DNA from: Numida meleagris
Taxonomy: Eukaryota > Chordata > Aves > Galliformes > Numididae
Direction: 5' to 3'
Length of the DNA stretch: 64,000 nucleotides
Assembly (NCBI RefSeq): GCF_002078875.1
Contig: NC_034411.1
Coordinates: 49,039,620 to 49,103,619, forward strand
In this document: positions 51,101 through 58,844 of the stretch, in pieces
How the letters are laid out: each line of letters starts with the position of its first letter
How positions within the stretch are numbered: position 1 is the first letter of the stretch
Translations under genes and position numbers: made by a program
Notes under the pieces: generated by a model
Database searches by the model: none
Told to the model about the DNA's origin: nothing
Seen by the model: the letters and a program-made list of their open reading frames with translations, nothing else

Positions 51101-54100
51101 AGTGCATGTATGCGGTCCTGTTTTCTGAGACAGAACATGAACTCACCTAGGCATTACAGGACTGTGTTGCTAGCAACTAGGCATAAGCGCTGTTTCATTC
51201 TGCTGGGTTGGAGAGGTGGGATAGAAGTATGCCACTGATCTGAGGAAAGCTGTATCAGCTGGCTTGGAATTGATTTAAAAACAAAACAGGAAAACAAGAG
51301 GCTTATAGATCTATTAATTAGATATATTGAAAACTGATTTTTTTTTCATGAATTCAAATTCCACGTTGTGATAAATAGTTGAGAGAATGTATTTGTTTTC
51401 AGAAATTAAAAGGATTAAGAGCTAGGTTTAAATGAAAATTGTTCCATGTTATTTTAAATTGTTAATGTGGAACTGGGAATTTTCTATTTCATTTTCTAAG
51501 TTCTTCAAATTTTAGAAGTGAATTACATCATTTTTTATAAAGGAAGCTTTTATATTAAACAAATTTAAGATTTAATAGCCTAAAAATATGCCCACTTTAG
51601 AAAAACTTTTGAGACTAAATTAGATGATATCAAAGGCAACATCAATAGCAGCTCTTTTCATGTGATCATAAAAAGAGGACTTGTTTATGGATAAAATACT
51701 GAAGTTGCATTTTATTCTAACATCAGAAAATTTTACAGGATACTGGTGAAGTGAATCCTCATGAAATGTTTGACAGTTGGGATGTGTTACACGTGTTTAA
51801 CTTCATTATCTAAAAATAATTGGTAAAATTATAAACTACTTAAAACAATCAGTTGCTATAAAAGAACCTGTGAAAATGAAAAGCAATAATAATTTTGTTA
51901 CTCTTTTTAAAGTATTTTCCTTTTCTTTGGACCTATATACTCAACTACTTTTATTTGAGTCTGTGGAGAGATTAGCACCAGGATTAATCTCACCCATTGT
52001 CACAGAGGGCTGGTGCTCTGGAGTTTCCTTGGCTTTTGATCCTAAAGTTAGGAATAGAATATGTAGAAATTAATAAGTTAAGGAACAGAAATTTATGCTT
52101 TTCCAATTCAGAAGAGGAAAGACTAGATTGTTTTGCTACCTGATTCTCATTACATTGTTGTGAATCTGTTGGGGTTTGCAGATGGTATGGGTTTCCAAAA
52201 TGGGGGAGAAAAGGTCTTTCCCTTAACTCTCCTCTAAAGCAACACTTGCTATGCTCTAGTAGAAATCAGTTCTACTGTTTTGCTTTCAGTTCACTTTTAT
52301 CTGAGGCCAAACATAATTATTTGTTTTCTTGTTAAGTATGCGTTCAGATGTGATACTTGGGGGGAATTTTAATTCATATAAAAATGCTGTATTAATGTAA
52401 TGATGGTGTACTTTAGTGTCTCTATCTATAATTAGGATTTTAACACAGTGTTTTTTAGCACAGACACTATTTTTGTTGCTATTCTTTGAACATTATAGTT
52501 TGGCTCCTAATAGGTTACTCAGATAACAGATCTGTGGTTTTCAGCCTTCATTTCAAACAGTTTATGGCAGCTTTTACTTTTATTTGGCTTTAATGTTTCT
52601 TTTCAATATAATAATGTATTAATTTTTTTGTGTGTGTTCTATGGCAAACCTTTGAGTTACTCCTTGTAGAACTGCTGCTTTTTGTTTTTCTATCCATTAT
52701 TGAGTTCTTTCAAAAGCAAATAAATTCTCTTACCAGAATCTAAATAATTTAGGAATAAATAGTAATATATGTTTTGTGGTTTCTAGATAGCACTCTGCTT
52801 CTAGTTTGATAGTGCTGTGCATACTCAATTGTTCTGTTTGTTTTTTTTTAATAAAATGGACATTGAATTTTAGTGTGAATGCTGTATAAGGAAGTCATGA
52901 TTTTCTCTTTTAAAATTAGTCAATGTTAAATTTATACTTAATATCCATCAACATTTTCAGGGAAGAATAAGATGTTTTTTAAAACTAGAACACAGTGATT
53001 CCTTCAGCTCCTTTTGTCCTCTTGTCATCACAATGAGTCACCTCTAATTTTTGATCTCAGGATGCATTTGCTATCTACTCTGTGCCTGCTTTCTTCCAGT
53101 GTCTATTACACATACAGGTCTTACAAGTTACCCTTTCTGGTTGTTGCTAGCTATTGATTCACACTATTGATTCAGTTGTGAAAGAAATCCATCTGTCATT
53201 TCTTTAGGCAGTTTTAACAAGTTATTGTCATCTTGCTTTGTCAAATCTCAGAGACCTTGGCTTCAACTTCATCTTTTTTTTTCCTGTGAACATCCTCATG
53301 CTGATCACTTAATATTCTGTTTCTGAAGAATATTAACCTTCTGTCTTTTACCTAGATTGTACTCAGAGTACAGTTACTACTATTTCTGGCACTGTAATAC
53401 AATATGCTAGAAATTTTGAGGTAACTTCTAAACATACATGTTATGAAACGCTAATACTACTTATCCATTATAATTTGTGAGCACATTCTCCTTTGGACTG
53501 TAAGTTTCTTTATCCTGTTTTAACATTACTCTCAGTTGTATCTCAGAAACATCGCACTTTAAAACTGACTTCCTTAAAATATGAACTCTTTTTTTTTTTT
53601 TTTTAGGGAGTAACAGGTGCTCTGGCAGTTTTGATGAAAGATGCGATTAAGCCAACACTAATGCAAACATTAGAGGTGAGTATGGCTTGCAATGTCTGCC
53701 CTTCTCCAGCTTTCAAATTCCGTATTGTCCTTGCAGTACTTCTCTCTAGTGACTGCACTTAACTTTCAAGGTTCAAGGCAGGGTCAACTCTATAAAGGTA
53801 TTTTAGCAAATGTTTGTTGCTGTATGTTAACTGATAACTCTAGTTGCATTTATATCTTTTGTGCCTTTTTTAAAAAAATTTTCCTTTGTTTGAGACCCTT
53901 GCTTTAGACATAATTTTGCCTGGAGCTGCAAACAAGCTGCAGTAAATTGCTGAACTGCTCCTGAGCACACTGGAAAGCAAGTTGGACTTCTGAGTCATAG
54001 ACTTCCATCTGTTTCCCATCTTCCTCTTGTATAAGTTTCCTTTTTATATGTTTGCTTTACATGTATGTTCTCATGGTAATGATCCTATCATTATCAGTGG

Positions 54101-57100
54101 AAGGTGGATGCTTCACTGAGGCCATTCTATTCAGAGTTATATTATGTGCCATTTAAAAATAGAGTCCTTCTGCCTGTTTACAGATTTTCAAAAGAAGGCT
54201 ACCAGCCAATCTTTCCTGCCATAGCACCTTCAGGGACTAAATAAAGCCTTTCTGCTCTGTAAAAGGAATGATTTATACTTGTCCTAGTGAGTTTTCTTCC
54301 AACAGCTCAAAGAAAGCAGGATTAGTACCATCTAACTTAGTGACTGGGTAGACTAGTATTTGCTTTTTCAGCAGTACGCTGAACAATGAATGACATCCAT
54401 GGGGCAGGGAGAGAGAAAAATAGGGAAATAATATAGATTTGGAAACAAATGCATTTGGAGAAAAATTAATTCATTTTATTCAAATTTTGACTATCAAAAT
54501 TACATAGCTGGAATATCTCACAACAGTTCTTTGTACTGTGAGGAGTTGTGAAGTGTGGAAAGATATCAGCACAGTCCCTAGATCATAGGTCTCTTTTCAC
54601 AGCATATCGAAGTCATAAATACATTTTTGCTTTTGTGTTTGGATAGTGACAACTTGCTATTCTCAGGTATTAGAATTTAAGTCATAGTATATGTTGTTTT
54701 CCTGTAGGAATCCTAATTTGTTTCTCCTGCAAAAAACATCTGTTCTTTCATGTGGCTGCATGAAACATGTATATGTGTCAGAAGTTAATACAAAAAATCT
54801 ACCAACAGAAACCAGAGGTCAAATAGAATCCAAAATGTAACGGCCAGAAATGTGTATTCAATCACCACAAAGATAACGTGTGTTAAGCATCACTGACAAA
54901 TTAGTTTCTCTAATTGCACTTCACATACCTATTAGAAAATACTGTTTTGTTATAGTGTTTTAAAAGACAATTATAATTGTAAGAAGAGTTGATTTCAGTT
55001 GATAGGCATTCTGTTCTGGAACTTGCGTGCTTTTTATTTTTTTCACTATATTTCTTTATATTCTCATTTCAATGCAATTAAAAATTTCTGCCATTTACGT
55101 GGTACTTTCTCCTAGTTTGAACTATGGTATGGCTGAAACATTTGCCAGCTTTCATCAAACACTGTTGCTTGTTAGGAGGGCCCTGACTGCAGAATCCAAG
55201 AATATTTTTCCCAAAAATTATTTTTACAAAGTTATTTTTAAAACTACCACCAGCTCAGAAGACTACTTCACACTCCTTCCATTTGAAGACTTTTTTCACC
55301 CTTTGAATACTGTTGGCTTGCAGACTAATATTAGTCATCTATCCAAGAATGAAAATCTCCAGCTTGTCTAAATCTTTTTGAAGATAATGCTGTGCTTTAG
55401 ATGGTGCATGCCTCTTGGACTGTGGTGCTGATCGTGTGTAGAGATACAATAGTCTACTCTTACTGCTCATGCCTTTGTTACTGTTCTTGAGCTTCAAGCT
55501 TGTTTCATGTTCTATTTTGTTAATAAATAGCTCTCATTACTATTAATTTATTTAAAAGGTCAAGTAGCTAATATAGTAACTCCAATTTTTCCAAAAAGAA
55601 AAGGGACACATCTGTTTAGAATCTTCCAGTACAACAGATTTTAAACCAGACTAACCTTACCATACCCTGAGGTGATGGATATAATAATATCCCTTTTGCT
55701 GTAAGGAACAATGTATTTCTGATATGTGTGAATTACTAGCCTTATTTTTCTCACAATCCAAAATGAGGAGATGCGAAGCCCAAACTACATTTGAAATAAT
55801 CCTAATAAGCAGCATCCAAAAGAAAAGGAATCTCAAGTTTCCAAAGATGTAACAATAGCAAGTAACTGGGAAACGTAATCCTGCTTCCTTCAGGGAAAAC
55901 AGTTTCTTGGCGTAAACGTAAAGACCTCTACCATCAACACTATGAGTTGACAACAGTAACATCAGAAATGATCCTGTGATAAGGACTTTGAGTGTCTGCA
56001 GCACAGAGATGTTGAAAAACAAAATAATGTAATTATACAGAGCACAAATGTAGCTCAGACTGTGCCGTGAGCCTGTTCTGCAAGTTAGGGATGAAACTCT
56101 TCAGCAAGGCAGACCCACTTTGATGTTGGACAATGGCAACATTAGACTGCCTGAGGAGGGGCAGCAGGAGATCTTCTGGGTGAGTTCTAGCTGATATTGG
56201 CAGTTAATTTGGTATACTGCAAATAGTAGTGGCTGTGCCTGCAAGTAGCCATTGTTGAGATAGTTGTATTTCTCTATAATCTAGCCAAGAGCCTGTACAC
56301 AGGTATGCTGTTGAGCTGTAATGGTGTGAGGAATTGCTTCTAAGAACCTCTGAAGGAGAGAGAAGAATGGCCTACTCAGCAGATGTGCACTAGCTTTAAA
56401 AGGACTCTTGTGTACACTGCATAAGAGGTCTAGAAGTTTAAAAAAAAAATAAAAATAAAAATAAAAAATGACCAAATAGCAGTCCTGCATGGAACTAGTG
56501 TGAATGTTGTGTTTGTTTCTTTGTTTTTATACATTAATTGATAAGTGTATTTTAATTTGCTCTTTTTGAAGATGTTTCTTGCTGGGTTGACTTCTGTCAT
56601 GACCCTCTTATTCTGTCACCAGAAGTGCCACCTCAAGGAGTTAGTGATTGACTGTTTTATAAGCAAGAATGACAGGAAAATCTCCAAATGGAAAATAAGG
56701 GAAATGCTAGCTCAGTGTTGTTGACTCCACCTATAATAAATGTTGTCTTCAGCAGAACTTGTATCTAGTACTGAAGAACTAAGATTACTTTGTTTGAATT
56801 GCACATAATGATTTTGTAGTGTTTATCCGCATTTGTCATGACAGATTTGTTCCCTTGTGAGCTGATCCCATAATGTTTAGCCTTTATTTATACCACGCGT
56901 AACAGAGCAGCTGCTGTATGGGACAACTCTCTGTAGATGCAGTGTAGCTGCTCTGTGATGGTCTGCTCATGTTACATTCAACGTGCCACTCACAGTAAAG
57001 ATGGTAGTATTATAAACACCCCTCTAGCTGCCAGATAACTTTAGGTATTTATTGACAATCAGAGTTTATTTGCTTGTACTAAAACTTGGATAATAAAATT

Positions 57101-58844
57101 TCCTGTGTTGAGAACAGTCAGCAGAATGCATCCCTGTGCCACTCTTTGTTTCCTGACGTAGCTTATTAAGAATGTAAAGAAAATAAGTGAGGTGGCTGGA
57201 CTGACACAGAGTGAGTGAAGTTGGCTGGGAAAGATTCTGTTGTCTCTATTCCAGGCTGTGCTGGAGGCTCCAGAGGCTCTGCTGGAGTTCACTCTCTGAA
57301 GTACCTAGACTATTCTCCTTCCAGGATTGCCATCTTTCCAAGTCAGGAGTTTAGAAGTGGTTTTGATTTCAAGTATGTGGCAAGGGGTCTCTTTGGTACT
57401 GATATTCTGGATGTTGGATCCCACAATCCAAATCTCTTCCCATCCATGTTGTGTGGACGAAATCTTAGGACGAGTGTGCAGGAGGCGTTGCGGCCCTTCT
57501 AGCCCCTCTGCGTATAGTTGCTGAGGTATGGCATGAGCTGCTCTTTCATCACCTGTGCTTCTGCTTCCATGCTCATTTATGTGCTAGGTTGTAATGAGAG
57601 TGGCCCTGCAACTGCTTGCCACAAGAAATTAAGAACTCATTGTTTAATTTTACTTCCTTAATGATAAAACACAAATGAGAATAAATCCTGTGGATTTCAG
57701 TCTAGTAGCTGAAAACTGCAGTCTTATTTATTTGAATGGTATGAGGGTAAATGCTGTGTTAAGGCAGAAGTAAAACCTGAGAAAGGATAGGCTTCGGTGG
57801 ATAGAGAAGGGCTGCATTTTAAGTAAGTTCCAAGCCCGTTTGGGATAATCTTGTATTTTGCACCATACCTGCCATTAGATTAATGCCCAGATGTTATAAA
57901 ATGTTGAAAGTGTACCTAGTTCAAGTTAAATTTTTGTGTAAATGCGTAAAACCCTACAGATTTTGCAGTATATAATCATTATCAGACAGAAAACAAGAAC
58001 AAAATAAACACTGACATCAGTATGTTGTGACAGTAGTAATCCATACCATTCTTCTTGTTACAGTGCATGATTTCTTTATTTACTTTTTCTGCTACTTTTC
58101 TACTATTTTTTCTTTGGCATGTATGAGGCAGAATTGTCTTTAGGTTCTAACTCAGTTGTCTAGTCTCTGAAGAACATCCTTTGCCAATACGTATGTATGT
58201 TCCCCTCTTCCTACTTTCAATAAAAAAAAAAAAGTTTTCTTAAAACAAGCCTGAAAACTTATGTGCCAGTGGCAAAGAAATGGTACCTGTCTTTGTTCTA
58301 AGCAAAACAGTTATTGATGTATAATTGCTTCTATAGGAAGCAATAAGAACAGGTGTTCGTTGTTGATATTTGTGAGAGATTTGTATTCATTGTTAGTGAA
58401 ATTGGAAAATATTTTCTATTGTAATTTAAGTATTTCACTGATGTTATGCAGTGAAACTTAAGTGAGATACTTAGATTACAACAGAAAATATTATTTACGG
58501 AAGAAAATGGATGTTTTTTGACTATAACACCTGTTTTCTTGATAACAGTGCTGTGTTTGTGGGGCAAGGGAAAACAGCAACTTTTATTATACGCTTAATA
58601 GTTTCTGAATTTCCATTTTCTTGCTCTGCATGCTTTTGATTTGTACATCATCTTTATTAGTTTGCAAGTCTATTGAGTTTGTGTTCTTGCCTATCCATTG
58701 AACTAATGAAAAATATTTTTTTTATCATTCAGGGAACGCCAGTATTTGTTCATGCTGGACCTTTTGCTAACATTGCACATGGAAATTCTTCCATTTTGGC
58801 AGATAAAATTGCCCTTAAACTAGTTGGGGAAAAGGGTTTTGTAG
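1837..58844 (+). CDS. MTHFD1L: MTHFD1L, mitochondrial 10-formyltetrahydrofolate synthetase (partial, 18 internal exons)
   Basis: The span covers 18 exons that splice to one open frame of 596 codons. The product is the mitochondrial C1-THF synthase-like enzyme, which interconverts 10-formyl-THF plus ADP and phosphate with formate, THF and ATP; in mitochondria this releases formate for cytosolic one-carbon metabolism. Joined residues 1 to about 249 resemble the dehydrogenase/cyclohydrolase domain of MTHFD1 but lack key residues. Residues 250-596 are formate-THF ligase, with the P-loop PLGEGKST and the signature [11 protein letters not shown]. Paralogue choice: E9 reads [20 protein letters not shown], close to MTHFD1L as I recall it and clearly unlike MTHFD1 (which has DIDISR and a different follow-on). 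Missing here are the start codon, the mitochondrial targeting leader, the second FTHFS signature and the stop. Both gene ends lie outside the window, so no promoter or polyadenylation site was assigned. Confidence 0.96.
1888..1963 (+). other. Very short intron E1-E2 (76 bp)
   Basis: The intron begins gtaagc and ends ttggcag, with a pyrimidine tract at about 1948-1959. At 76 bp it is near the lower limit for vertebrate splicing and much shorter than every other intron in the window. Confidence 0.88.
1964..2017 (+). CDS. MTHFD1L: MTHFD1L exon E2 (54 nt)
   Basis: The acceptor is tttggcag and the donor gtaacc, phase 0-0, 18 codons reading [18 protein letters not shown]. It continues the N-terminal dehydrogenase-like fold and matches the MTHFD1 segment that reads GIKATHIKLP. 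The Cys-Leu-Pro instead of Lys-Leu-Pro is the MTHFD1L form as I recall it. Confidence 0.92.
2018..3876 (+). other. Intron E2-E3 (1859 bp)
   Basis: AT-rich intron. Apart from a short reverse CR1 tail at about 3150-3260 I see no feature. Confidence 0.9.
3150..3260 (-). repeat. CR1 LINE 3' tail
   Basis: Contains gggttggaagggactcctga and tctagtccaactcccctg, the reverse complement of the CR1 3' end. Short and diverged. Confidence 0.7.
3877..4001 (+). CDS. MTHFD1L: MTHFD1L exon E3 (125 nt)
   Basis: The acceptor is tcctag and the donor gtaagt, phase 0 in and 2 out, 41 codons plus two bases. It begins [20 protein letters not shown] and ends PEKDVDG. The KDVDG motif of the folate site is kept, but the MTHFD1 Gln100 position (VHGFLVQLP) is Asp here (VQGLALDLP). 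Confidence 0.95.
4002..4976 (+). other. Intron E3-E4 (975 bp)
   Basis: No feature beyond the T13 acceptor tract at 4941-4953. A 157-codon antisense frame (4250-4723) has no recognised domain and is treated as chance. Confidence 0.9.
4977..5077 (+). CDS. MTHFD1L: MTHFD1L exon E4 (101 nt)
   Basis: A T-rich tract and ttgcag precede the exon; the donor is gtgagt. It enters in phase 2, leaves in phase 1, and adds 33 full codons starting [20 protein letters not shown]. This matches the INAGKLARG region of the MTHFD1 dehydrogenase domain and the helix leading to the nucleotide-binding part. Confidence 0.95.
5078..5928 (+). other. Intron E4-E5 (851 bp)
   Basis: No gene, repeat or RNA recognised. 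The last 180 bp are G/T-rich before the acceptor. Confidence 0.9.
5929..6053 (+). CDS. MTHFD1L: MTHFD1L exon E5 (125 nt)
   Basis: The acceptor is tcctgcag and the donor gtgaga, phase 1 in and 0 out. It reads from [20 protein letters not shown] to the codons RLQSK. This is the Rossmann-like part. MTHFD1 has the NADP loop VVGRSKIVGAP, while this copy has [11 protein letters not shown], so the Arg-Ser dinucleotide-binding signature is gone. Longer reading frames over this exon in other phases are shadows. Confidence 0.95.
6385..6655 (-). repeat. CR1 LINE 3' fragment
   Basis: Starts catagaaccgtaaaatcatt and runs through ccaagtccaaccaccaaccc, cctccctgggcagtctgttc and ctcttgtcctatcac. This is a well-kept reverse CR1 3' end. 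Confidence 0.9.
10552..10610 (+). repeat. CR1 LINE tail, short
   Basis: Reads gagggaggttggatgtgatg then cataggtcttttccatctct and ctgtgattta, a diverged CR1 terminus. The 5' limit is unclear. Confidence 0.55.
11044..11172 (+). repeat. CR1 LINE 3' fragment
   Basis: Contains aggctggatcactctctgag, caacctgatctagctg and gaggtcccttccaacacaaa, ending tatgattccatga. This is a forward CR1 3' end. Confidence 0.85.
13115..13137. repeat. T9-G14 homopolymer junction
   Basis: Nine T followed by fourteen G, ending 25 bp before exon E6. Confidence 0.9.
13163..13274 (+). CDS. MTHFD1L: MTHFD1L exon E6 (112 nt)
   Basis: The start is set by the acceptor attcatag at 13162, because the frame then continues directly from E5 as [14 protein letters not shown], matching the LHEAD form of the human protein as I recall it. 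A second AG in tgcag at 13175 is a possible but less likely start. It codes 37 residues to CSPDLLS, then one base; the donor is gtaagc. The upstream acceptor region is odd: a T9-G14 block lies at 13115-13137. Confidence 0.93.
15343..15347. repeat. Target-site duplication, left copy (AGTGT)
   Basis: Five bases identical to 15878-15882, directly abutting the LTR end. Confidence 0.85.
15348..15877 (-). mobile_element. Solo LTR of an endogenous retrovirus (avian ERVL-like)
   Basis: The 530-bp element starts tgtcaacgg and ends catgaca, giving TGTC...GACA inverted ends, and is flanked on both sides by AGTGT (15343-15347 and 15878-15882), a perfect 5-bp target duplication. Read on the minus strand it opens TGTCATGGTTTTGTGATTTT and has a TATAAAAA box (complement at 15711-15718), so the promoter faces against MTHFD1L. 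There is no internal viral sequence, so it is a solo LTR left by recombination. The 5-bp duplication and start suggest ERVL-type, but the family name is an inference. It has more CpG and GC than the neighbouring DNA. Confidence 0.88.
15711..15718 (-). promoter_or_regulatory. TATA box of the solo LTR
   Basis: The plus strand reads tttttata, so the minus strand reads TATAAAAA within GCAGTATAAAAACTTGCAG. It lies about 160 bp from the LTR's own 5' end (15877), a normal U3 position. Whether it is still active cannot be told from sequence. Confidence 0.55.
15878..15882. repeat. Target-site duplication, right copy (AGTGT)
   Basis: Matches 15343-15347 exactly and abuts the GACA end of the LTR. Confidence 0.85.
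18538..18617 (+). CDS. MTHFD1L: MTHFD1L exon E7 (80 nt), divergent linker
   Basis: The acceptor is ttttacag, phase 1 in and 0 out, 26 codons ending [12 protein letters not shown]. The first half ([14 protein letters not shown]) is Asn/Ser/Thr-rich and shows little likeness to the mammalian sequence, and by my alignment from memory the segment is about four residues shorter. The donor gttggt is weak. Placement is supported by exact phase fit and by the MRMQ-NMV junction shared with the mammalian protein. Confidence 0.88.
18618..19334 (+). other. Intron E7-E8 (717 bp)
   Basis: Starts with the weak donor gttggt. Nothing else recognised. Confidence 0.88.
19335..19432 (+). CDS. MTHFD1L: MTHFD1L exon E8 (98 nt)
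   Basis: The acceptor is aaaccag and the donor gtaata, phase 0 in and 2 out. It codes 32 residues, [20 protein letters not shown] followed by [12 protein letters not shown], the linker from the dehydrogenase-like domain into the synthetase domain. The [14 protein letters not shown] boundary is typical of MTHFD1L. Confidence 0.95.
19433..23406 (+). other. Intron E8-E9 (3974 bp)
   Basis: This intron falls at the boundary between the dehydrogenase-like and synthetase domains. A 158-codon frame at 22368-22844 shows no domain and is probably chance. No repeat recognised with confidence. Confidence 0.9.
23407..23580 (+). CDS. MTHFD1L: MTHFD1L exon E9 (174 nt), start of synthetase domain
   Basis: The acceptor is ttccag and the donor gtaaga, phase 2 in and 2 out. 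It encodes 57 full codons that open the formate-THF ligase domain ([20 protein letters not shown]) and include [20 protein letters not shown], ending in the beta strand YVLVAG just before the P-loop. This is the longest exon in the window and very close to the mammalian protein. Confidence 0.97.
25704..25797 (+). repeat. CR1 LINE 3' tail
   Basis: Contains gaggtatccctgcctatagc, ggtctcttccaacccaaacc and the tail atatgattctatg. Only the last 90 bp or so of the element remain. Confidence 0.88.
30815..30925 (+). repeat. Possible old CR1 fragment
   Basis: The segment gatgatgcaaagctgggag followed by tctgatatggagaaggacct resembles the CR1 reverse-transcriptase end region (GATGACACCAAGCTGGGAG in consensus, from memory). 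It is strongly diverged and the limits are guesses. Confidence 0.35.
31497..31866 (+). repeat. CR1 LINE 3' fragment
   Basis: About 370 bp from ggggcacttcagcctgaaga through gttaggaagaaattcttt and aggccaggctggatggggct to ggtctcttccaacccac. A well-preserved forward CR1 3' end, directly followed by an A23 run at 31875-31897. Confidence 0.92.
31875..31897. repeat. A23 homopolymer
   Basis: Lies 9 bp after the end of a CR1 copy; CR1 elements do not normally end in poly-A. Confidence 0.85.
33252..33271. repeat. A20 homopolymer
   Basis: Isolated A run in the largest intron. Confidence 0.85.
34266..34402 (+). CDS. MTHFD1L: MTHFD1L exon E10 (137 nt), P-loop
   Basis: The acceptor is ttgctag and the donor gtatgt, phase 2 in and 1 out. 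It codes [20 protein letters not shown] and on to [18 protein letters not shown] is the ATP-binding P-loop of formate-THF ligases (joined residues about 314-319). It follows the largest intron in the window, 10,685 bp. Confidence 0.97.
34518..34555. repeat. 19-bp tandem duplication of the mariner end
   Basis: ttacataggtagctctggc (34518-34536) is followed at once by ttacataggtagctctagc (34537-34555), one mismatch. Both copies look like the outer tip of the element with its TA target. Confidence 0.75.
34519..35113. mobile_element. Internally deleted mariner-type element (Galluhop/Mariner1_GG-like)
   Basis: The left end reads tacataggtagctctag then cttcctcctatttatttcca, and the next 250 bp align with the mariner copy at 63290 (tcaccaccattacctatg, tgatggtgttgttgctagga). 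The right end, aggaggcgttattttcagag then caactctcctg, is the inverted form of the same terminal repeat. The transposase middle is missing, so this is a non-autonomous copy of about 595 bp. The left terminal repeat is eroded (the CAAAAGTAAT part is lost) and its tip is duplicated. The family name is from memory. Confidence 0.78.
35578..35600. repeat. T23 homopolymer
   Basis: Isolated T run in the E10-E11 intron. Confidence 0.85.
36220..36266 (+). CDS. MTHFD1L: MTHFD1L exon E11 (47 nt), FTHFS signature 1
   Basis: The acceptor is ttgtgcag and the donor gtgaga, phase 1 in and 0 out. The 15 full codons read [15 protein letters not shown]. Joined to E10 this completes [11 protein letters not shown], the first formate-THF ligase family signature. 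The exon is tiny and easily missed by gene finders, but the phase and motif are exact. Confidence 0.97.
37045..37495 (+). repeat. CR1 LINE 3' fragment
   Basis: About 450 bp, from gaggaatactggagagagtc through ggaaaggcagagagagctga and tctgcccagagaggctgtgg to ccttgccaacctgaaacag. The most 5'-extended CR1 in the window; it has internal changes relative to the usual consensus. Confidence 0.88.
37671..37703. repeat. Short tandem repeat of cttccatat
   Basis: Two adjacent 9-bp copies, then ctttat, then a third copy. Confidence 0.75.
38206..38313 (+). CDS. MTHFD1L: MTHFD1L exon E12 (108 nt)
   Basis: The acceptor is ctgtctag and the donor gtgaga, phase 0-0, 36 codons beginning [20 protein letters not shown]. 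This is one of the most conserved stretches of the ligase family ([17 protein letters not shown]). Confidence 0.97.
38314..39136 (+). other. Intron E12-E13 (823 bp)
   Basis: AT-rich intron with nothing recognised. Confidence 0.92.
39137..39211 (+). CDS. MTHFD1L: MTHFD1L exon E13 (75 nt)
   Basis: The acceptor is tttctag and the donor gtaagt, phase 0-0, 25 codons: [20 protein letters not shown], then LARLR. It follows the conserved HAITAANNL segment of the ligase domain. Confidence 0.96.
39212..40177 (+). other. Intron E13-E14 (966 bp)
   Basis: AT-rich intron with nothing recognised. Confidence 0.92.
40178..40280 (+). CDS. MTHFD1L: MTHFD1L exon E14 (103 nt)
   Basis: The acceptor is tctgtag and the donor gtatgt, phase 0 in and 1 out. 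The 34 codons start [20 protein letters not shown] and end with the conserved [13 protein letters not shown]. The donor sits directly after CAAAGAG. Confidence 0.96.
40281..42070 (+). other. Intron E14-E15 (1790 bp)
   Basis: No repeat, RNA or second gene recognised. Confidence 0.92.
42071..42147 (+). CDS. MTHFD1L: MTHFD1L exon E15 (77 nt)
   Basis: The acceptor is tatttcag and the donor gtatgt, phase 1 in and 0 out. It reads [15 protein letters not shown], then [10 protein letters not shown]. The [10 protein letters not shown] motif is nearly invariant in eukaryotic synthetases. The adjacent intron could add a small in-frame segment at 45169 (see findings). Confidence 0.96.
44918..45112. repeat. 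Cluster of A and T homopolymers
   Basis: Within 200 bp there are runs of about 12 A (44918), 9 A (44960), 10 A (44988), about 17 T (45054) and 12 A (45099). Confidence 0.8.
45113..45159. repeat. T47 homopolymer
   Basis: 47 consecutive T, preceded by A12 (45099-45110) and TG. Length in an assembly is unreliable for such runs. Confidence 0.9.
45469..45609 (+). CDS. MTHFD1L: MTHFD1L exon E16 (141 nt)
   Basis: The acceptor is ttttacag and the donor gtatgc, phase 0-0, 47 codons beginning [20 protein letters not shown], then [16 protein letters not shown] and ending EPVTAEDL. This is a core synthetase region, strongly conserved. Confidence 0.97.
46092..46400 (-). repeat. CR1 LINE 3' fragment
   Basis: Reverse copy: atagaatggttgggttggaa, ggcggggacacctccttcta, tccagcctggccttgaatgc, ccaccctcacagtaaaaaat. 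It is close in sequence to the complement of the 31497-31866 copy, so both probably belong to one subfamily. Confidence 0.92.
48467..48483. repeat. CAA microsatellite
   Basis: About five CAA units following caaaaa. Confidence 0.7.
53607..53675 (+). CDS. MTHFD1L: MTHFD1L exon E17 (69 nt)
   Basis: A run of 17 T (53588-53604, one phase of the pyrimidine tract) and AG precede it; the donor is gtgagt. Phase 0-0, 23 codons: [20 protein letters not shown], then TLE. It follows E16 after an 8-kb intron. Confidence 0.96.
53676..58732 (+). other. Intron E17-E18 (5057 bp)
   Basis: Contains an A/AAAAT-rich run at 56440-56467. Short frames (for example 55027-55371 and 55657-56022) carry no recognised domain. 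Confidence 0.92.
56440..56467. repeat. A-rich AAAAT repeat
   Basis: A10 followed by a few taaaa units. Confidence 0.75.
58733..58844 (+). CDS. MTHFD1L: MTHFD1L exon E18 (112 nt), last exon in window
   Basis: The acceptor is cattcag and the donor gtaagt, phase 0 in and 1 out. The 37 codons begin [20 protein letters not shown] and end [22 protein letters not shown] is a diagnostic folate/phosphate-site stretch of the family. The next expected residues (VTEAGFGAD) were not found in the remaining 5.1 kb, so the following exon lies beyond the window. Confidence 0.97.

Larger units (their letters stand above)
45610..53606 (+). other. Intron E16-E17 (7997 bp)
   Basis: Contains one reverse CR1 fragment (about 46092-46400) and a short CAA repeat at about 48467-48483. 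Otherwise unique AT-rich intron with no supported gene. Confidence 0.92.

Noticed and set aside
1837..58844. Assignment to the cytosolic trifunctional paralogue MTHFD1
   Set aside because: Catalytic Tyr/Lys and the NADP loop are absent, and E9 and E15 match the MTHFD1L versions, not MTHFD1.
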